Shown: one piece after another, positions 42,015 through 54,100 of the stretch | How the letters are laid out: every line of letters begins with the position of its first letter | Numbering within the stretch: position 1 is the first letter of the stretch | Source of the DNA: Chloroflexota bacterium | Lineage (GTDB): Bacteria; Chloroflexota; Anaerolineae; Anaerolineales; Anaerolineaceae | Assembly: GCA_016887485.1 (NCBI GenBank) | Contig: CP069394.1 | Span: 744,001-808,000, forward strand | Reading direction: 5' to 3' | DNA length: 64,000 nt | Translations under genes and position numbers: made by a program | The notes under the pieces: model-generated | Told to the model about the DNA's origin: nothing | Seen by the model: the letters and a program-made list of their open reading frames with translations, nothing else | The model's database searches: none

Positions 42015-43211
42015 ATGAAAAAATATGACTATATAATTATCGGCGGTGGGATGACAGGCTCCTCAGCCGTGATGGGTATCCGGGAAATTGACCCGGAAGG
42101 CACAATCGCCATGTTTTCCAGAGATAAGTTCGGACCCTATAACCGCCCTCCACTTACCAAAGGTCTTTGGAAAAAAGGCAAAGTGGACGACATCATGCGC
42201 CCAATAGAGAAATACAATGTGGCGTTGTTCCTGGAGGACAAAATCACGGCTATCCACCCCAATGAAAAATGGGTTGAAAGCCAAAACGGTGAAAAGTTTA
42301 CCTATGACAAGCTGCTCCTGGCCACGGGTGGTCACCCTAACCATCTCCGTGATATGCCAGAAGGCGTCATCTATTACCGAACACTCTCTGATTTTGAGAA
42401 ACTGAGCCAGCTTGTGGAGACCAAACAGAATTTCTGTGTGATCGGTGCAGGGTTCATTGGGTCTGAGATTTCTGCTGCGATCAATCAGCAAGGCAAATCG
42501 GTCACGATGATCTTCCCTGAGGTCGGGATAGCAGGACGGATCTTCCCGGATGGCCTTTCTAAATTCATGAATAAGTATTATCATCAAAAGGGTGTGAAAG
42601 TCCTGGCTGGGCATCTTGTGAAAGCTGTCGAAAAACAAGGGGACAAGTTCCTTGTGACTTATGTCAATACGGAAACCAACGTTGAATTTTCCACCGCTTT
42701 TGACGGTGTTGTGATTGGTGTTGGGATCAAGCCCAATATCTACCTTGCGGAAGAGGCCGGGCTTGCAGTGGATAATGGCATCGTTGTCAACGAATTCCTC
42801 CAAACGGACAACCCGGACATCTATGCCGCCGGGGATGTTGCCAATTTCTTCAATGTGGATCTCGGTAAGCGAACCCGGGTAGAGCATGAGGATAGCGCCA
42901 ACACCATGGGCATGCTGGCCGGGAAGAATATGGCAGGTGAACACCTTAGGTATGACCACTTCCCCTTCTTCTATTCTGACCTTTTCGATATGGGTTATGA
43001 AGCCTTGGGTGAACTGCATAAAGAAGCTGAAATCGTTGAGGATTGGATTGAACCCCATCAGAAAGGCGCTATTGTCTATCTTGAGGACCATAAAGTCAGA
43101 GGCGCTATCTTCTGGAACCTCTGGGGCAAAGTGGATCTGGGTCGGGAAATTATTTCAGAAGGAAAAACCTACACGAAGGAAACAATAAAAGGGGTATTTA
43201 CTGCCGAATAG
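42015..43211 (+). CDS. FAD-dependent pyridine nucleotide-disulfide-type oxidoreductase (AIF-like)
   Basis: 398 residues. FAD motif DYIIIGGGMTGSSAVMGIRE; NRPPLTKGLWKKG; NAD motif CVIGAGFIGSEISAAINQQG; second FAD motif DIYAAGDVANFFNVDLG; then RVEHEDSANTMGMLAGKNMA and FFYSDLFDMGYEALG. This is the ferredoxin/rubredoxin-reductase or AIF-like branch with no redox-active CxxC pair. The electron acceptor is not evident. An AAAGGTGAAAG site precedes the ATG. A hairpin serving mainly the convergent tat operon follows. Confidence 0.88.
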   Translation: MKKYDYIIIGGGMTGSSAVMGIREIDPEGTIAMFSRDKFGPYNRPPLTKGLWKKGKVDDIMRPIEKYNVALFLEDKITAIHPNEKWVESQNGEKFTYDKLLLATGGHPNHLRDMPEGVIYYRTLSDFEKLSQLVETKQNFCVIGAGFIGSEISAAINQQGKSVTMIFPEVGIAGRIFPDGLSKFMNKYYHQKGVKVLAGHLVKAVEKQGDKFLVTYVNTETNVEFSTAFDGVVIGVGIKPNIYLAEEAGLAVDNGIVVNEFLQTDNPDIYAAGDVANFFNVDLGKRTRVEHEDSANTMGMLAGKNMAGEHLRYDHFPFFYSDLFDMGYEALGELHKEAEIVEDWIEPHQKGAIVYLEDHKVRGAIFWNLWGKVDLGREIISEGKTYTKETIKGVFTAE

Positions 43212-43232
43212 GGATTAAACCCGTTGTAACGA

Positions 43233-43265
43233 AATGAAAAAGCGGTCTGGTTTTCCAGGCCGCTT
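43233..43265 (-). terminator. Terminator of the tat operon
   Basis: On the minus strand AAGCGGCCTGG pairs with CCAGACCGCTT (one wobble, AAAA loop), followed by TTTTTC. It begins at the end of the distal tat gene; on the plus strand no T-run follows. Confidence 0.8.
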
Positions 43266-43614
43266 ATGGTTTATCCGTTATATCGTCGTCAGGGGTGTCA
43301 GGATGGGTAGAAATTGGTGGCGGTAGAATGGTGCCTACCGTATCCTGTTGGAACTGCTGATTGACTTCGGTGGTCGTTCGGTTGATCTCGTTGATCGTCT
43401 GCTGTACTTCAGCATCGTCCATCAATTTCCGAGGTATATCTTTGATATCTCTTGAGGTATTGACAATTTCCCGCCAAAATGGTGATTTGACGAAGTCTTT
43501 CACCCAGCGCCCCACCTCTCCAGCAAGCTCAACAGCCTTTTTGGGGCCAAGGATGATGAATGCCAGCAGGAGGATGAATAGAAACTCAAGAATACCGATA
43601 TTGAAGATTTCCAT
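43264..43614 (-). CDS. Twin-arginine translocase TatA/TatB-family subunit (TatB-like)
   Basis: 116 residues. A single N-terminal membrane helix (IGILEFLFILLLAFIILGPK) is followed by the FGPK-like hinge and an amphipathic helix (AVELAGEVGRWVKDFVKSPF), with a long hydrophilic tail. The conserved Glu near the start of the helix (GILEF) and the longer tail suggest TatB rather than TatA. It is third in the order tatC, tatA, tatB-like. It would dock folded Tat substrates with TatC. Confidence 0.85.
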   Translation of the reverse strand: MEIFNIGILEFLFILLLAFIILGPKKAVELAGEVGRWVKDFVKSPFWREIVNTSRDIKDIPRKLMDDAEVQQTINEINRTTTEVNQQFQQDTVGTILPPPISTHPDTPDDDITDKP

Positions 43615-43631
43615 CCGTCAAACGCAATGAA

Positions 43632-43826
43632 TTAGTCGTCTGAGTCTTTGGATGAATCGGTTTCGTTCTCTTTTTTATCCTGTTCTTCCCCCGAAATACC
43701 CTTCTTGAAAGCACGGATACCGCTGCCCAGTTCGCCTGCGACCTTGCTGATCCGACCAACGCCAAAGACTAACAGAATGATCACCAGAAACAATAACAGT
43801 TCAGGCCATCTAATATTTCCAAGCAT
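43632..43826 (-). CDS. tatA: Twin-arginine translocase pore subunit TatA
   Basis: 64 residues. A short N-terminus with Pro-Glu (WPELLLFLVIILLVFGVGRI), then a basic amphipathic helix SKVAGELGSGIRAFKKGISG, and an acidic Lys/Glu/Asp-rich tail. This is typical TatA. It follows tatC after 2 nt and precedes the TatB-like gene by 17 nt. It forms the transient pore for folded proteins. Confidence 0.92.
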   Translation of the reverse strand: MLGNIRWPELLLFLVIILLVFGVGRISKVAGELGSGIRAFKKGISGEEQDKKENETDSSKDSDD

Positions 43827-43828
43827 AA

Positions 43829-44548
43829 TTATTCTCCTTGCTTATCTTTCTTCGCTAAAGCTGCTAATAGTATACTCAAAGCAAATAAGAGTATCAATGG
43901 CACCATCAATATGATCATGTTAATCGGATCACCGGTGGGGGTGATGACTGCCGCCGCAAATGCGATCACGATCAACGCAATTCGCCAGCTTTTCAGTAGC
44001 TGAGTTGCTGATACCACCCCAATTCGAGCTAAAACAAACGCAGCCAAGGGCATTTCAAAGCTGATCCCCGACCAAAAGATCAGGCTGGTGACGAAATCAA
44101 CATAATCTTTCCACTTTGGCAATACTTCCGGTCCATAAAACTGAACCAATACGGGGATGGCGTTCGGCAGCATCACAAAGTAGGAAAATCCCGCCCCGAT
44201 CAGGAATAGCACCACTGCCAGAGGAACTGCCAGTAAAACCCAGCGTCGTTCAGCGGGTTTCAAGGCGGGCTGAACAAAAAGGTAAATCTGTAAAAAGGTG
44301 AATGGTAGGGAGAGAATGAAGCCACCCAACAAAGTCACCCGCATGAACACACCGATATTTTCAGTGACTTCAATGGATAAAAGTGATTCAAATCCACCGA
44401 TTGGTTGTGCCAATAGTTCCAAAATGCTGTTTGCAAATATCAACGTGATGATGACGCCGATCACGATACCGATGACGGCGAACAGCAACCGCTTGCGCAG
44501 TTCAGTCAGGTGCTGCCAGAAGGACATTTCTTGCTGATCGTTTGTCAT
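43829..44548 (-). CDS. tatC: Sec-independent translocase protein TatC
   Basis: 239 residues with six membrane segments. The start MSFWQHLTELRKRLLFAVIG contains the TatC signature with the LxELRxRL motif. FVQPALKPAERRWVL and ISFEMPLAAFVLARIGVVSA are also typical. It recognises twin-arginine signal peptides. It is the first gene of the operon, divergent from the GH2 gene with 93 bp between starts. Confidence 0.96.
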   Translation of the reverse strand: MTNDQQEMSFWQHLTELRKRLLFAVIGIVIGVIITLIFANSILELLAQPIGGFESLLSIEVTENIGVFMRVTLLGGFILSLPFTFLQIYLFVQPALKPAERRWVLLAVPLAVVLFLIGAGFSYFVMLPNAIPVLVQFYGPEVLPKWKDYVDFVTSLIFWSGISFEMPLAAFVLARIGVVSATQLLKSWRIALIVIAFAAAVITPTGDPINMIILMVPLILLFALSILLAALAKKDKQGE

Positions 44549-44638
44549 AAAATCACTATTCAGGTTAGAATCCTAACCAGACTATTTTAACATTTGTCGA
44601 TGCAATATACCACTTTTACATCATCCAATAAAGGATAA

Positions 44639-47632
<2,994 letters not shown>

Positions 47633-47665
47633 ATATATAATGACTATACGAAGTTATATTAATTG

Positions 47666-48424
47666 ATGAAAGATCAATCGTTTTTGAGGGTCAAATACAT
47701 AATATTCACAGGCTTACTTTTCATGGGATTGGTGCTGGCGTCCTGTGCCCCTGGTCAAACGCTAAGCCTATCGCCTACGCCTTATAGTGTCACAGAGACT
47801 GCGATAATATCTCCGATGGCTGCAACAGCGACTTTGACGACTTCCCCAACTGGCACCAGCCAGCTCCCTACAGAGCGGCTAGGCTGCTTGTTACCTTCTG
47901 ATGATTACACTCTGCTCACTATCAATGGCTACCAGCTCAACCAGCGCACCTATGAGATGATTGTCTACGCCCAATCGCTCTACGGCGGGCCTATAGACCT
48001 CACTGGCAGTGCAATCACTCAGGGCTCCTACACCAATGCTGTGGAGGCAAGTTTCGGGACGCATGCTGGCGGTGGTGCAGTAGATATCTCCGTTATGGCC
48101 CCTGGCACTTACAGCATCCTTGAAGATGAAATTGAGCCCCTGATCAAGGCATTGCGTTTAGCGGGCTTTGCAGCCTGGTATCGTGACGTTAATGACCTTT
48201 ATGAAGGTTCCCCCGCCCATATCCATGCCGTTGCCATAGGAGATCGGGAGTTATCTATGGCAGCCCGTGAACAGCTTGCTGGGCCATTTGGCTACTTCTG
48301 GGGCTATGACGGCCTCCCACGCGAGGACGGCATTCCTCAGCGAGATTCCCACGAGGGCCCTGTCCTTTGTAATTGGATGATCGATATGGGTTATCCAGCC
48401 AAAACCGCTACACCCAGCCCCTAA
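47666..48424 (+). CDS. Lipoprotein with peptidase M15-like domain
   Basis: About 252 residues. The signal peptide ends with the lipobox VLASC, then a Ser/Thr/Pro-rich linker. The C-terminal domain carries the metal-site pattern of M15-type D-Ala-D-Ala or related carboxypeptidases: SFGTHAGGGAVDISV (His and Asp) and SPAHIHAVAIGD (HxH). It may trim peptidoglycan outside the membrane; a non-catalytic relative is possible. The start is weakly supported: TTG at 47663 and ATG at 47666 are adjacent and no clear ribosome binding site is seen. It lies 33 nt after the GH2 gene. Confidence 0.78.
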   Translation: MKDQSFLRVKYIIFTGLLFMGLVLASCAPGQTLSLSPTPYSVTETAIISPMAATATLTTSPTGTSQLPTERLGCLLPSDDYTLLTINGYQLNQRTYEMIVYAQSLYGGPIDLTGSAITQGSYTNAVEASFGTHAGGGAVDISVMAPGTYSILEDEIEPLIKALRLAGFAAWYRDVNDLYEGSPAHIHAVAIGDRELSMAAREQLAGPFGYFWGYDGLPREDGIPQRDSHEGPVLCNWMIDMGYPAKTATPSP

Positions 48425-48725
48425 ACGCGAAGAAATCCGGCGGAGGCCCACCAGACTTCTTATTATGTTTCTCTCTGTCAATTCTTTCTTTTTTCGGTAG
48501 CCTCCGCCACCGCCCATTCCGCCGCCTGTCCCTAGCTGCGAAATCAAATAGGACAGGGCGAAACTGCTGTACTCTGTACCACCCGATGTCGCCGTAGTGG
48601 ATACCCCTATACCCCTAATCCATCCACAGATTTAACATTTAAGGAAAATGAGGATGGCTGAAAGTTGTCGCTATCCTCGACTTTTTATTCTCAAATATCA
48701 TCCCGAAGAGAAAAAGTGTTTTTGC
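48425..48725. other. Intergenic region with inverted repeats, no gene recognised
   Basis: About 300 bp before the initiator tRNA promoter. It contains a perfect 9-bp inverted repeat (GGCGGAGGC 48439-48447 with GCCTCCGCC 48500-48508) and a second of 7 bp (CCTGTCC 48525-48531 with GGACAGG 48551-48557). There is also a tandem ATACCCCT pair near 48602. The minus strand encodes glycine runs here, but no convincing gene. It may be a structured non-coding segment; I match it to no known RNA. Confidence 0.4.
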
Positions 48726-48754
48726 TTGACAAACCATTTCTTATGTCTTACAAT
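48726..48754 (+). promoter_or_regulatory. Promoter of initiator tRNA
   Basis: TTGACA (48726-48731), a 17-nt spacer, then TACAAT (48749-48754), ending 11 nt before the tRNA. Confidence 0.78.
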
Positions 48755-48765
48755 CCTTATCCTGA

Positions 48766-48837
<72 letters not shown>

Positions 48838-48842
48838 CTAAG

Positions 48843-48873
48843 AAAAACCATCGTCTTTTGACGATGGTTTTTT
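48843..48873. terminator. Bidirectional terminator after tRNA-fMet
   Basis: AAAAACCATCGTC / GACGATGGTTTTT, a perfect 13-bp stem with loop TTTT, T-rich on both strands. It may also serve the convergent SIS gene. Confidence 0.9.
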
Positions 48874-48956
48874 GTTAATTGAAGATTCGGAGCATACCAG
48901 TTTTGATCAATTCAATTGATATTACTCTGTAATATCAATATCAAAAGCTTGACCTA

Positions 48957-49586
48957 TTAACCAAAAAATTTCTCTTCCAGCAACTCACATAAGGCATGAT
49001 AGATCGGCAGATGGAGTTCCTGAACCTCAGGGGTATCTTTTCTGGGCACCTTTATGCAAACATCGCAAAGCAAGGCCAATTTTCCGCCAGATGAATTTGT
49101 CATTCCAATGGTATGCACTCCCATCACGGAGGCTACCTTTACAGCATTAATCACGTTCATTGAGTTGCCAGAAGTGCTCAAGGCAATCAAAGCATCTCCC
49201 GCTTGTCCATATCCATAAACCTGTTGCGCATAAACCATATCAGGAGCGACATCGTTGGCATAGGCCGAAATCAATGCGCTCTGGCTGACCAATGAAATGG
49301 CAGGCAAGGCACCCTGAAGATGGTCCGCCAAATAATCTGCATCTTCAGGATGTTTTTCCTCAAGAGCCTGCGTAAAAGTTTCAGGAACCGGTCTATCCAA
49401 CGAAAAAGCCTTCATCAACTCACCAACAATATGCTCACTATCAGAAGCACTCCCCCCATTACCGCACACCAACACTTTCCCTTTATCCGAATAGACCTGG
49501 ACTAATACGTCAGCAGCTCGGGTTATTTCATCCTGAACTTTTTCAAGATCCGGATAGCGATTGATCAATTTTGATATTGGGTCCAT
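48957..49586 (-). CDS. SIS-domain protein, phosphoheptose-isomerase (GmhA/DiaA) type
   Basis: 209 residues from ATG 49586 (MDPISKLINRYPDL), chosen because AAGGAAG lies 6 nt upstream. SIS motifs: KVLVCGNGGSASDSEHIVGE and GDALIALSTSGNSMNVINAV, then HTIGMTNSSGG. An insert LEEKHPEDADYLADHLQGAL lies between. GmhA makes D-glycero-D-manno-heptose 7-phosphate; related SIS proteins act in amino-sugar metabolism or replication control. It is divergent from a LacI regulator, which may regulate it. The exact reaction is uncertain. Confidence 0.83.
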   Translation of the reverse strand: MDPISKLINRYPDLEKVQDEITRAADVLVQVYSDKGKVLVCGNGGSASDSEHIVGELMKAFSLDRPVPETFTQALEEKHPEDADYLADHLQGALPAISLVSQSALISAYANDVAPDMVYAQQVYGYGQAGDALIALSTSGNSMNVINAVKVASVMGVHTIGMTNSSGGKLALLCDVCIKVPRKDTPEVQELHLPIYHALCELLEEKFFG

Positions 49587-49842
49587 TGGTTTCTTCCTTA
49601 CTTTTATCAGTGAAATTATTATTTTCAAGGCACAAAGAGTTATCAAAGACAGTATAACGACTCGATTAATCGCCGTCAACCTGGAAAAATACTCCGAAAT
49701 CCCTTCAAATCACTCACCACAAGTAGTACAACGTTTTACCCCGTTCCATTCAAAATCAGTACCGCTTTTCAGTTATATTAAAAATATTTAAATCCATTAT
49801 CTCTATTTTCCAACAAATTATCAATTTCAGGTGTAAATAGCC

Positions 49843-49882
49843 TTGACGAAGACTTCTCTTTTATGTAATAATTTACGTAAAT
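49843..49882 (+). promoter_or_regulatory. lacI-type promoter with palindromic operator
   Basis: TTGACG (49843-49848), a 17-nt spacer and TAATAA (49866-49871), immediately followed by a perfect 12-bp palindrome ATTTACGTAAAT (49871-49882). A central CG in an AT-rich palindrome is typical of LacI-family operators. Its position over the start of transcription suggests autorepression. Confidence 0.6.
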
Positions 49883-49925
49883 CGTCACCTCATCCTATTG
49901 TCTCGTTTTCATTAAGAAAGTTATT

Positions 49926-50909
49926 ATGATCACAATCAAAGAAATTGCCAAAGCTGCCGGGGTTTCCCCATCAACGGTCTCAAACGCCCTCAACGGGAAA
50001 CCTAATGTCAGCGAAAAAGTCCGGGAACGGATCTTTGCTTTGTGCAAGGAGCTGAATTACCAGCCCAACCCAGCCAGCAAAGGTCTCAAGTCAGGCAAAA
50101 GCAAGACCCTCCTGTTCGTTTTCAGTGATTTTGACCGCCAATTTTATCTTCAGATCATCAAGGGAATAAACCAATATACAAATCTTAGGGGATACGACTT
50201 ATTGGTCTGTTCTGCGAAATCCTGCGCCAAATTTATGCACCCCAGCATCACCTGCGGCTCCATCATCCTTGATCGCCGGGTTCATGACCAATTAATCCTC
50301 CAAAAAGCCTCCGTTGACTACCCAATCATCTCTCTGGACCGCCCTCTCAACCAAGAAGGCGCAAAAAGCATCCTATTGGATAACTATTCCGTCATGAGCG
50401 AGCTTATCGAGGGTCTATACAAGCGTGGTTATCGCAAGTTCGCCTATCTGGCCGGCGTTGAGGGAACGCTGGATAACAAGGAAAGATACAGCGCTATGAT
50501 GGATATCCTGAGTTCACATGACATCAAGATTCCCCCAGAGTACCATCTCCACGGCGACTACACGGAACAAAGCGGCTATCAGGCAGCAAAAATACTACTG
50601 CTCTCCAAGAAGCTGCCTGAAATTGTCATTTCCGCCAATGACGACATGGCCTTCGGGATGATTGATGCATTCAAGGAAAATGGCCTCCAAGTACCGGAGG
50701 ATATAGCTGTCACAGGTTTTGATGATGAAAAACCCGCAGAAGCGCTGGGGTTAACCACCATTTCCGTGCCTAATTTTGAGCGGGGATACCTCGCAACCCA
50801 GCACCTAATAAATTGCATTGACGGTGAAGGCGATTTCTCACCCATCACCATTAACGCCTCTGTCGCCTGGCGGAGCGGGTCTGTACTCAATGAGATAGAC
50901 ATTAATTAG
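49926..50909 (+). CDS. LacI-family transcriptional regulator
   Basis: 327 residues. N-terminal LacI helix-turn-helix and hinge ITIKEIAKAAGVSPSTVSNA, then NYQPNPASKGLKSGKSKTLL; the periplasmic-binding-like effector domain includes SIILDRRVHDQLI, YRKFAYLAGVEGTLDNKERY and SANDDMAFGMIDAFKENGLQ with the family pattern VTGFDDEKPAE. It senses an unknown sugar. Divergent from the SIS isomerase with 340 bp between starts. A palindrome sits over its own promoter. Confidence 0.93.
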   Translation: MITIKEIAKAAGVSPSTVSNALNGKPNVSEKVRERIFALCKELNYQPNPASKGLKSGKSKTLLFVFSDFDRQFYLQIIKGINQYTNLRGYDLLVCSAKSCAKFMHPSITCGSIILDRRVHDQLILQKASVDYPIISLDRPLNQEGAKSILLDNYSVMSELIEGLYKRGYRKFAYLAGVEGTLDNKERYSAMMDILSSHDIKIPPEYHLHGDYTEQSGYQAAKILLLSKKLPEIVISANDDMAFGMIDAFKENGLQVPEDIAVTGFDDEKPAEALGLTTISVPNFERGYLATQHLINCIDGEGDFSPITINASVAWRSGSVLNEIDIN

Positions 50910-51140
50910 CTGAGGGGCGATCTCCTTTCAGATTAAACATCATATTTATATCTATTTCGATAAATCTATAAAACTAGAATTATCTGACGAATATTAAATT
51001 TCTCCGAATTGAATCGGTTACACTTTATTCGAAATTCATTAATTTCACATGAATTTTTGAATAATTAATAAGAGATATCGTGTATAATAGTTTCTTGTTG
51101 ACGCCGGTTTATTGTGTTGAGATTTAATTTTGGAGGCCAA

Positions 51141-54100
51141 ATGACCCGCAAAGAAGAGATCTTTCACCACGCGCACCCTCGTAGCACCAAGCCCTTTTTC
51201 ATCATTATAATAATCTTAGTAACTGCATTTATTCCCATTTCCGGTTTTAATTTATCAGAAGTCAATGCAGAAGACTTAAACCTACCACCTGAGACTTACT
51301 ACGCTGGCACAGATACCGATCTTCGAGGCGACGACAGATATTCTTCTGCATTTAATATCGGGTTCGATTTTACTTATTTCGGAAACACCTATTCTACATT
51401 CCAGGCCACAACCAATGGCCTGATCTATTTCGGGGGTGGTGACTATTACCATTATGCAAATAGTCCGATTCCCAGCACAGGCACCCCAAACAACGCCATA
51501 TACGCTTTTTGGGATGATCTGTATTCCTATGACGATACGCAACTGGTACTTTACCGAACCATCGGCGAGGTAGGAAGCCGCGAATTGATAGTCCAATGGA
51601 CGAACTATGGTTACTTTGCTTCCGATCTGCCCATGGGAACATTTCAGGTCATTTTATATGAAGGCACAAACAACATCCGCATCCAGTACCGACAGTTATT
51701 AACAGCCTCCCGCTCATATGGCCAGTCTGCAACCATTGGCCTGGAAAATGCTGCCGGTACTGCCGCCGTTCAATATTCCTACGACACTGAAAGCTTGGAC
51801 CCTGAGCAATCCATCCTTTTCACACCCAGCGGTTCGACATACGTCTATAACAGCGGCGCTGCCTATGAAGGCGTATACCTTTATGCAGACTATCCCCCAC
51901 CAAACGTTCCCGCTCTGATTTCTCCCGCTAATGGTTCTGCTGGCGTTACCACCTCGCCGACTTTTGATTGGGATGACACTATCGGTGCAGATGCTTATAA
52001 TTTGGTTGTCTCAACCAATTCCAATCTCTCCTCCCCCATCATCAATCAAACCAATCTGAACGGAACTTCCTATTCTGCCAGCGGCTTATCTGTTGGTCCA
52101 ACCTATTATTGGGGTGTTGAGGCGGTCAACGCTTATGGCAGCACCTGGTCAAGCATTTGGAATTTCACAACAGCCGCAGGCAACTCAGCGCCGAATGATA
52201 TCATCCTCAGTAACAATTCCATCAGTCAGGGCCTCCCCTCTGGAACCACGGTTGGAGGCCTATCCACCACTGATCCGGACGCTGGCGATACACATACTTA
52301 CGCACTGGTAGCAGGCGCTGGCAGTTCGGATAACGCCAGTTTCTCCATCTCTAGCAGTACATTGCTAACAGCCGTCAGCCTCTCCGCCGGTGATTACACA
52401 ATCCGTATCCGCTCCACAGATAGCGGTTCCCCTGCGCTATACGTTGAAGAATCTTTCACCATCACCGTAACGGAAGCTAATGTTGCCCCCACGGATATCA
52501 GTTTATCATCTACAACAATCAACGAAAACGTCCCCGCAAACGCAACGGTTGGTACATTGTCAACCACGGACGCGAATAGCAGCGACAGTTTTACCTACAC
52601 TTTAGTCGCTGGCACTGGGGATACTGACAATAATGCTTTCGGCATTTCTGGATCGTCGCTCACAATTAACAGCAGCCCGGATTACGAAACAAAAAGCAGT
52701 TATTCCATCCGAATCCGTTCTACCGATCTTGGTGGCCTTTCTACTGACAAGCAATTCACGATTCAGGTCAATGATCTATCCGAAAACACGACAACAACTA
52801 TCACATCTGACACACCAGATCCATCTGTTGTTGGACAGAATTACACAGTCTCAGTATCCGTTGCACCATCTTCAGGTGCCGGTATGCCCTCCGGGAGTGT
52901 TCAAATCGGCGATGGTGTCAATTTCTGCACCGCATCTCTATCCGCAGGAACAGGGAGCTGTTCATTACCTTCGACATCGGCAGGCACTAAGACGATAACA
53001 GCCAACTATTCAGGAGTTACAGGATGGCTTATATCTTCCGATACCGAATCACATAGCGTGGCCAAAGCTGATACGACAACAACTATCACTTCCATCACCC
53101 CAGAGCCATCCGAATTGGGTGGTGACTATACTATTTACATGACGGTGACTACAAATGCACCGAGTACTAGTCTCATCTCCAGCGGCACGATTAATGTGAC
53201 CGTTGGTACAACCACGACTGGGGTCCCAATTACTAATGGCCAAGCCTCACTGCTTGTGACAGGAAATTCCACTGGAACTGTCACCATTATCGCGACCTAT
53301 TTAGGTGATGCCAGTCACTTCAACACATCCTCAGATACGGAAAACCATGAGGTCGAAGATACAACCCCTCCAGACGTTGAAATTGATCAGGAGACGGGAC
53401 AGAATGACCCAACAAATTCCAGTCCAATTCTATTCAATGTAGATTTCTCTGAGTCCGTGACTGGACTCACTGGCGATGATATCAGTTTCACTGGCAGCAC
53501 TGCACCCGGCACCCTGGCAGCCTCAGTTTTAGGATCAGGCGCCTCCTATTCTGTTTCGGTCAGCGGCATGACCGGCAGTGGTTTGGTCGTCATTTCCATC
53601 CCCGCCGATAGTGCTTTTGACCCATCCAATAACGGCAACACAGCCTCCAACAACATTGATAATTCTGTTACCTTTGATATCACCAACCCCACAGTCACCA
53701 TCGACCAATCTTCTGGTCAGGCTGATCCAACCGCATTGAGCCCAATTTTATTCGATGTCGAGTTCAGCGAGGCTGTGACAGGCTTCACAGCCAGCGATGT
53801 CAGTTTTGCTGGCAGCACTACTCCCGGCACTCTCTCCGGAGCCATCACTGGTTCTGGCACAACTTATCAGGTCTCAGTCAGCGGCATGACCGGATCTGGT
53901 ACTGTCGTCGTATCAATCCCAGCTAATTCAGCAATTGACCAGGTTGGAAATAACAACGAGGCCTCAACCAGCACTGATAATTCAGTAGAATATGATGTGA
54001 CCCCACCTACGGTCACCATCAATCAGGCCTCAACCCAATCAGACCCGACCAATGCATCACCAATCGTCTTTGATGTGGTATTTAGCGAATCGGTCACAGG

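Noticed and set aside
42063-43091. Long minus-strand open frame of 342 codons
   Set aside because: It lies wholly opposite the well-supported FAD oxidoreductase gene and has no recognisable motif.
47645-47657. Exact 13-bp match to one arm of the loxP site (TATACGAAGTTAT) upstream of the M15-like lipoprotein gene
   Set aside because: There is no second arm with an 8-bp spacer and no Cre-like gene nearby. A single 13-bp match to one of many known sites is not strong evidence.
48251-48547. Minus-strand glycine-rich frame behind the M15-like lipoprotein
   Set aside because: Most of it is antisense to the lipoprotein gene and lacks a ribosome binding site; it mirrors GC-rich repeats.
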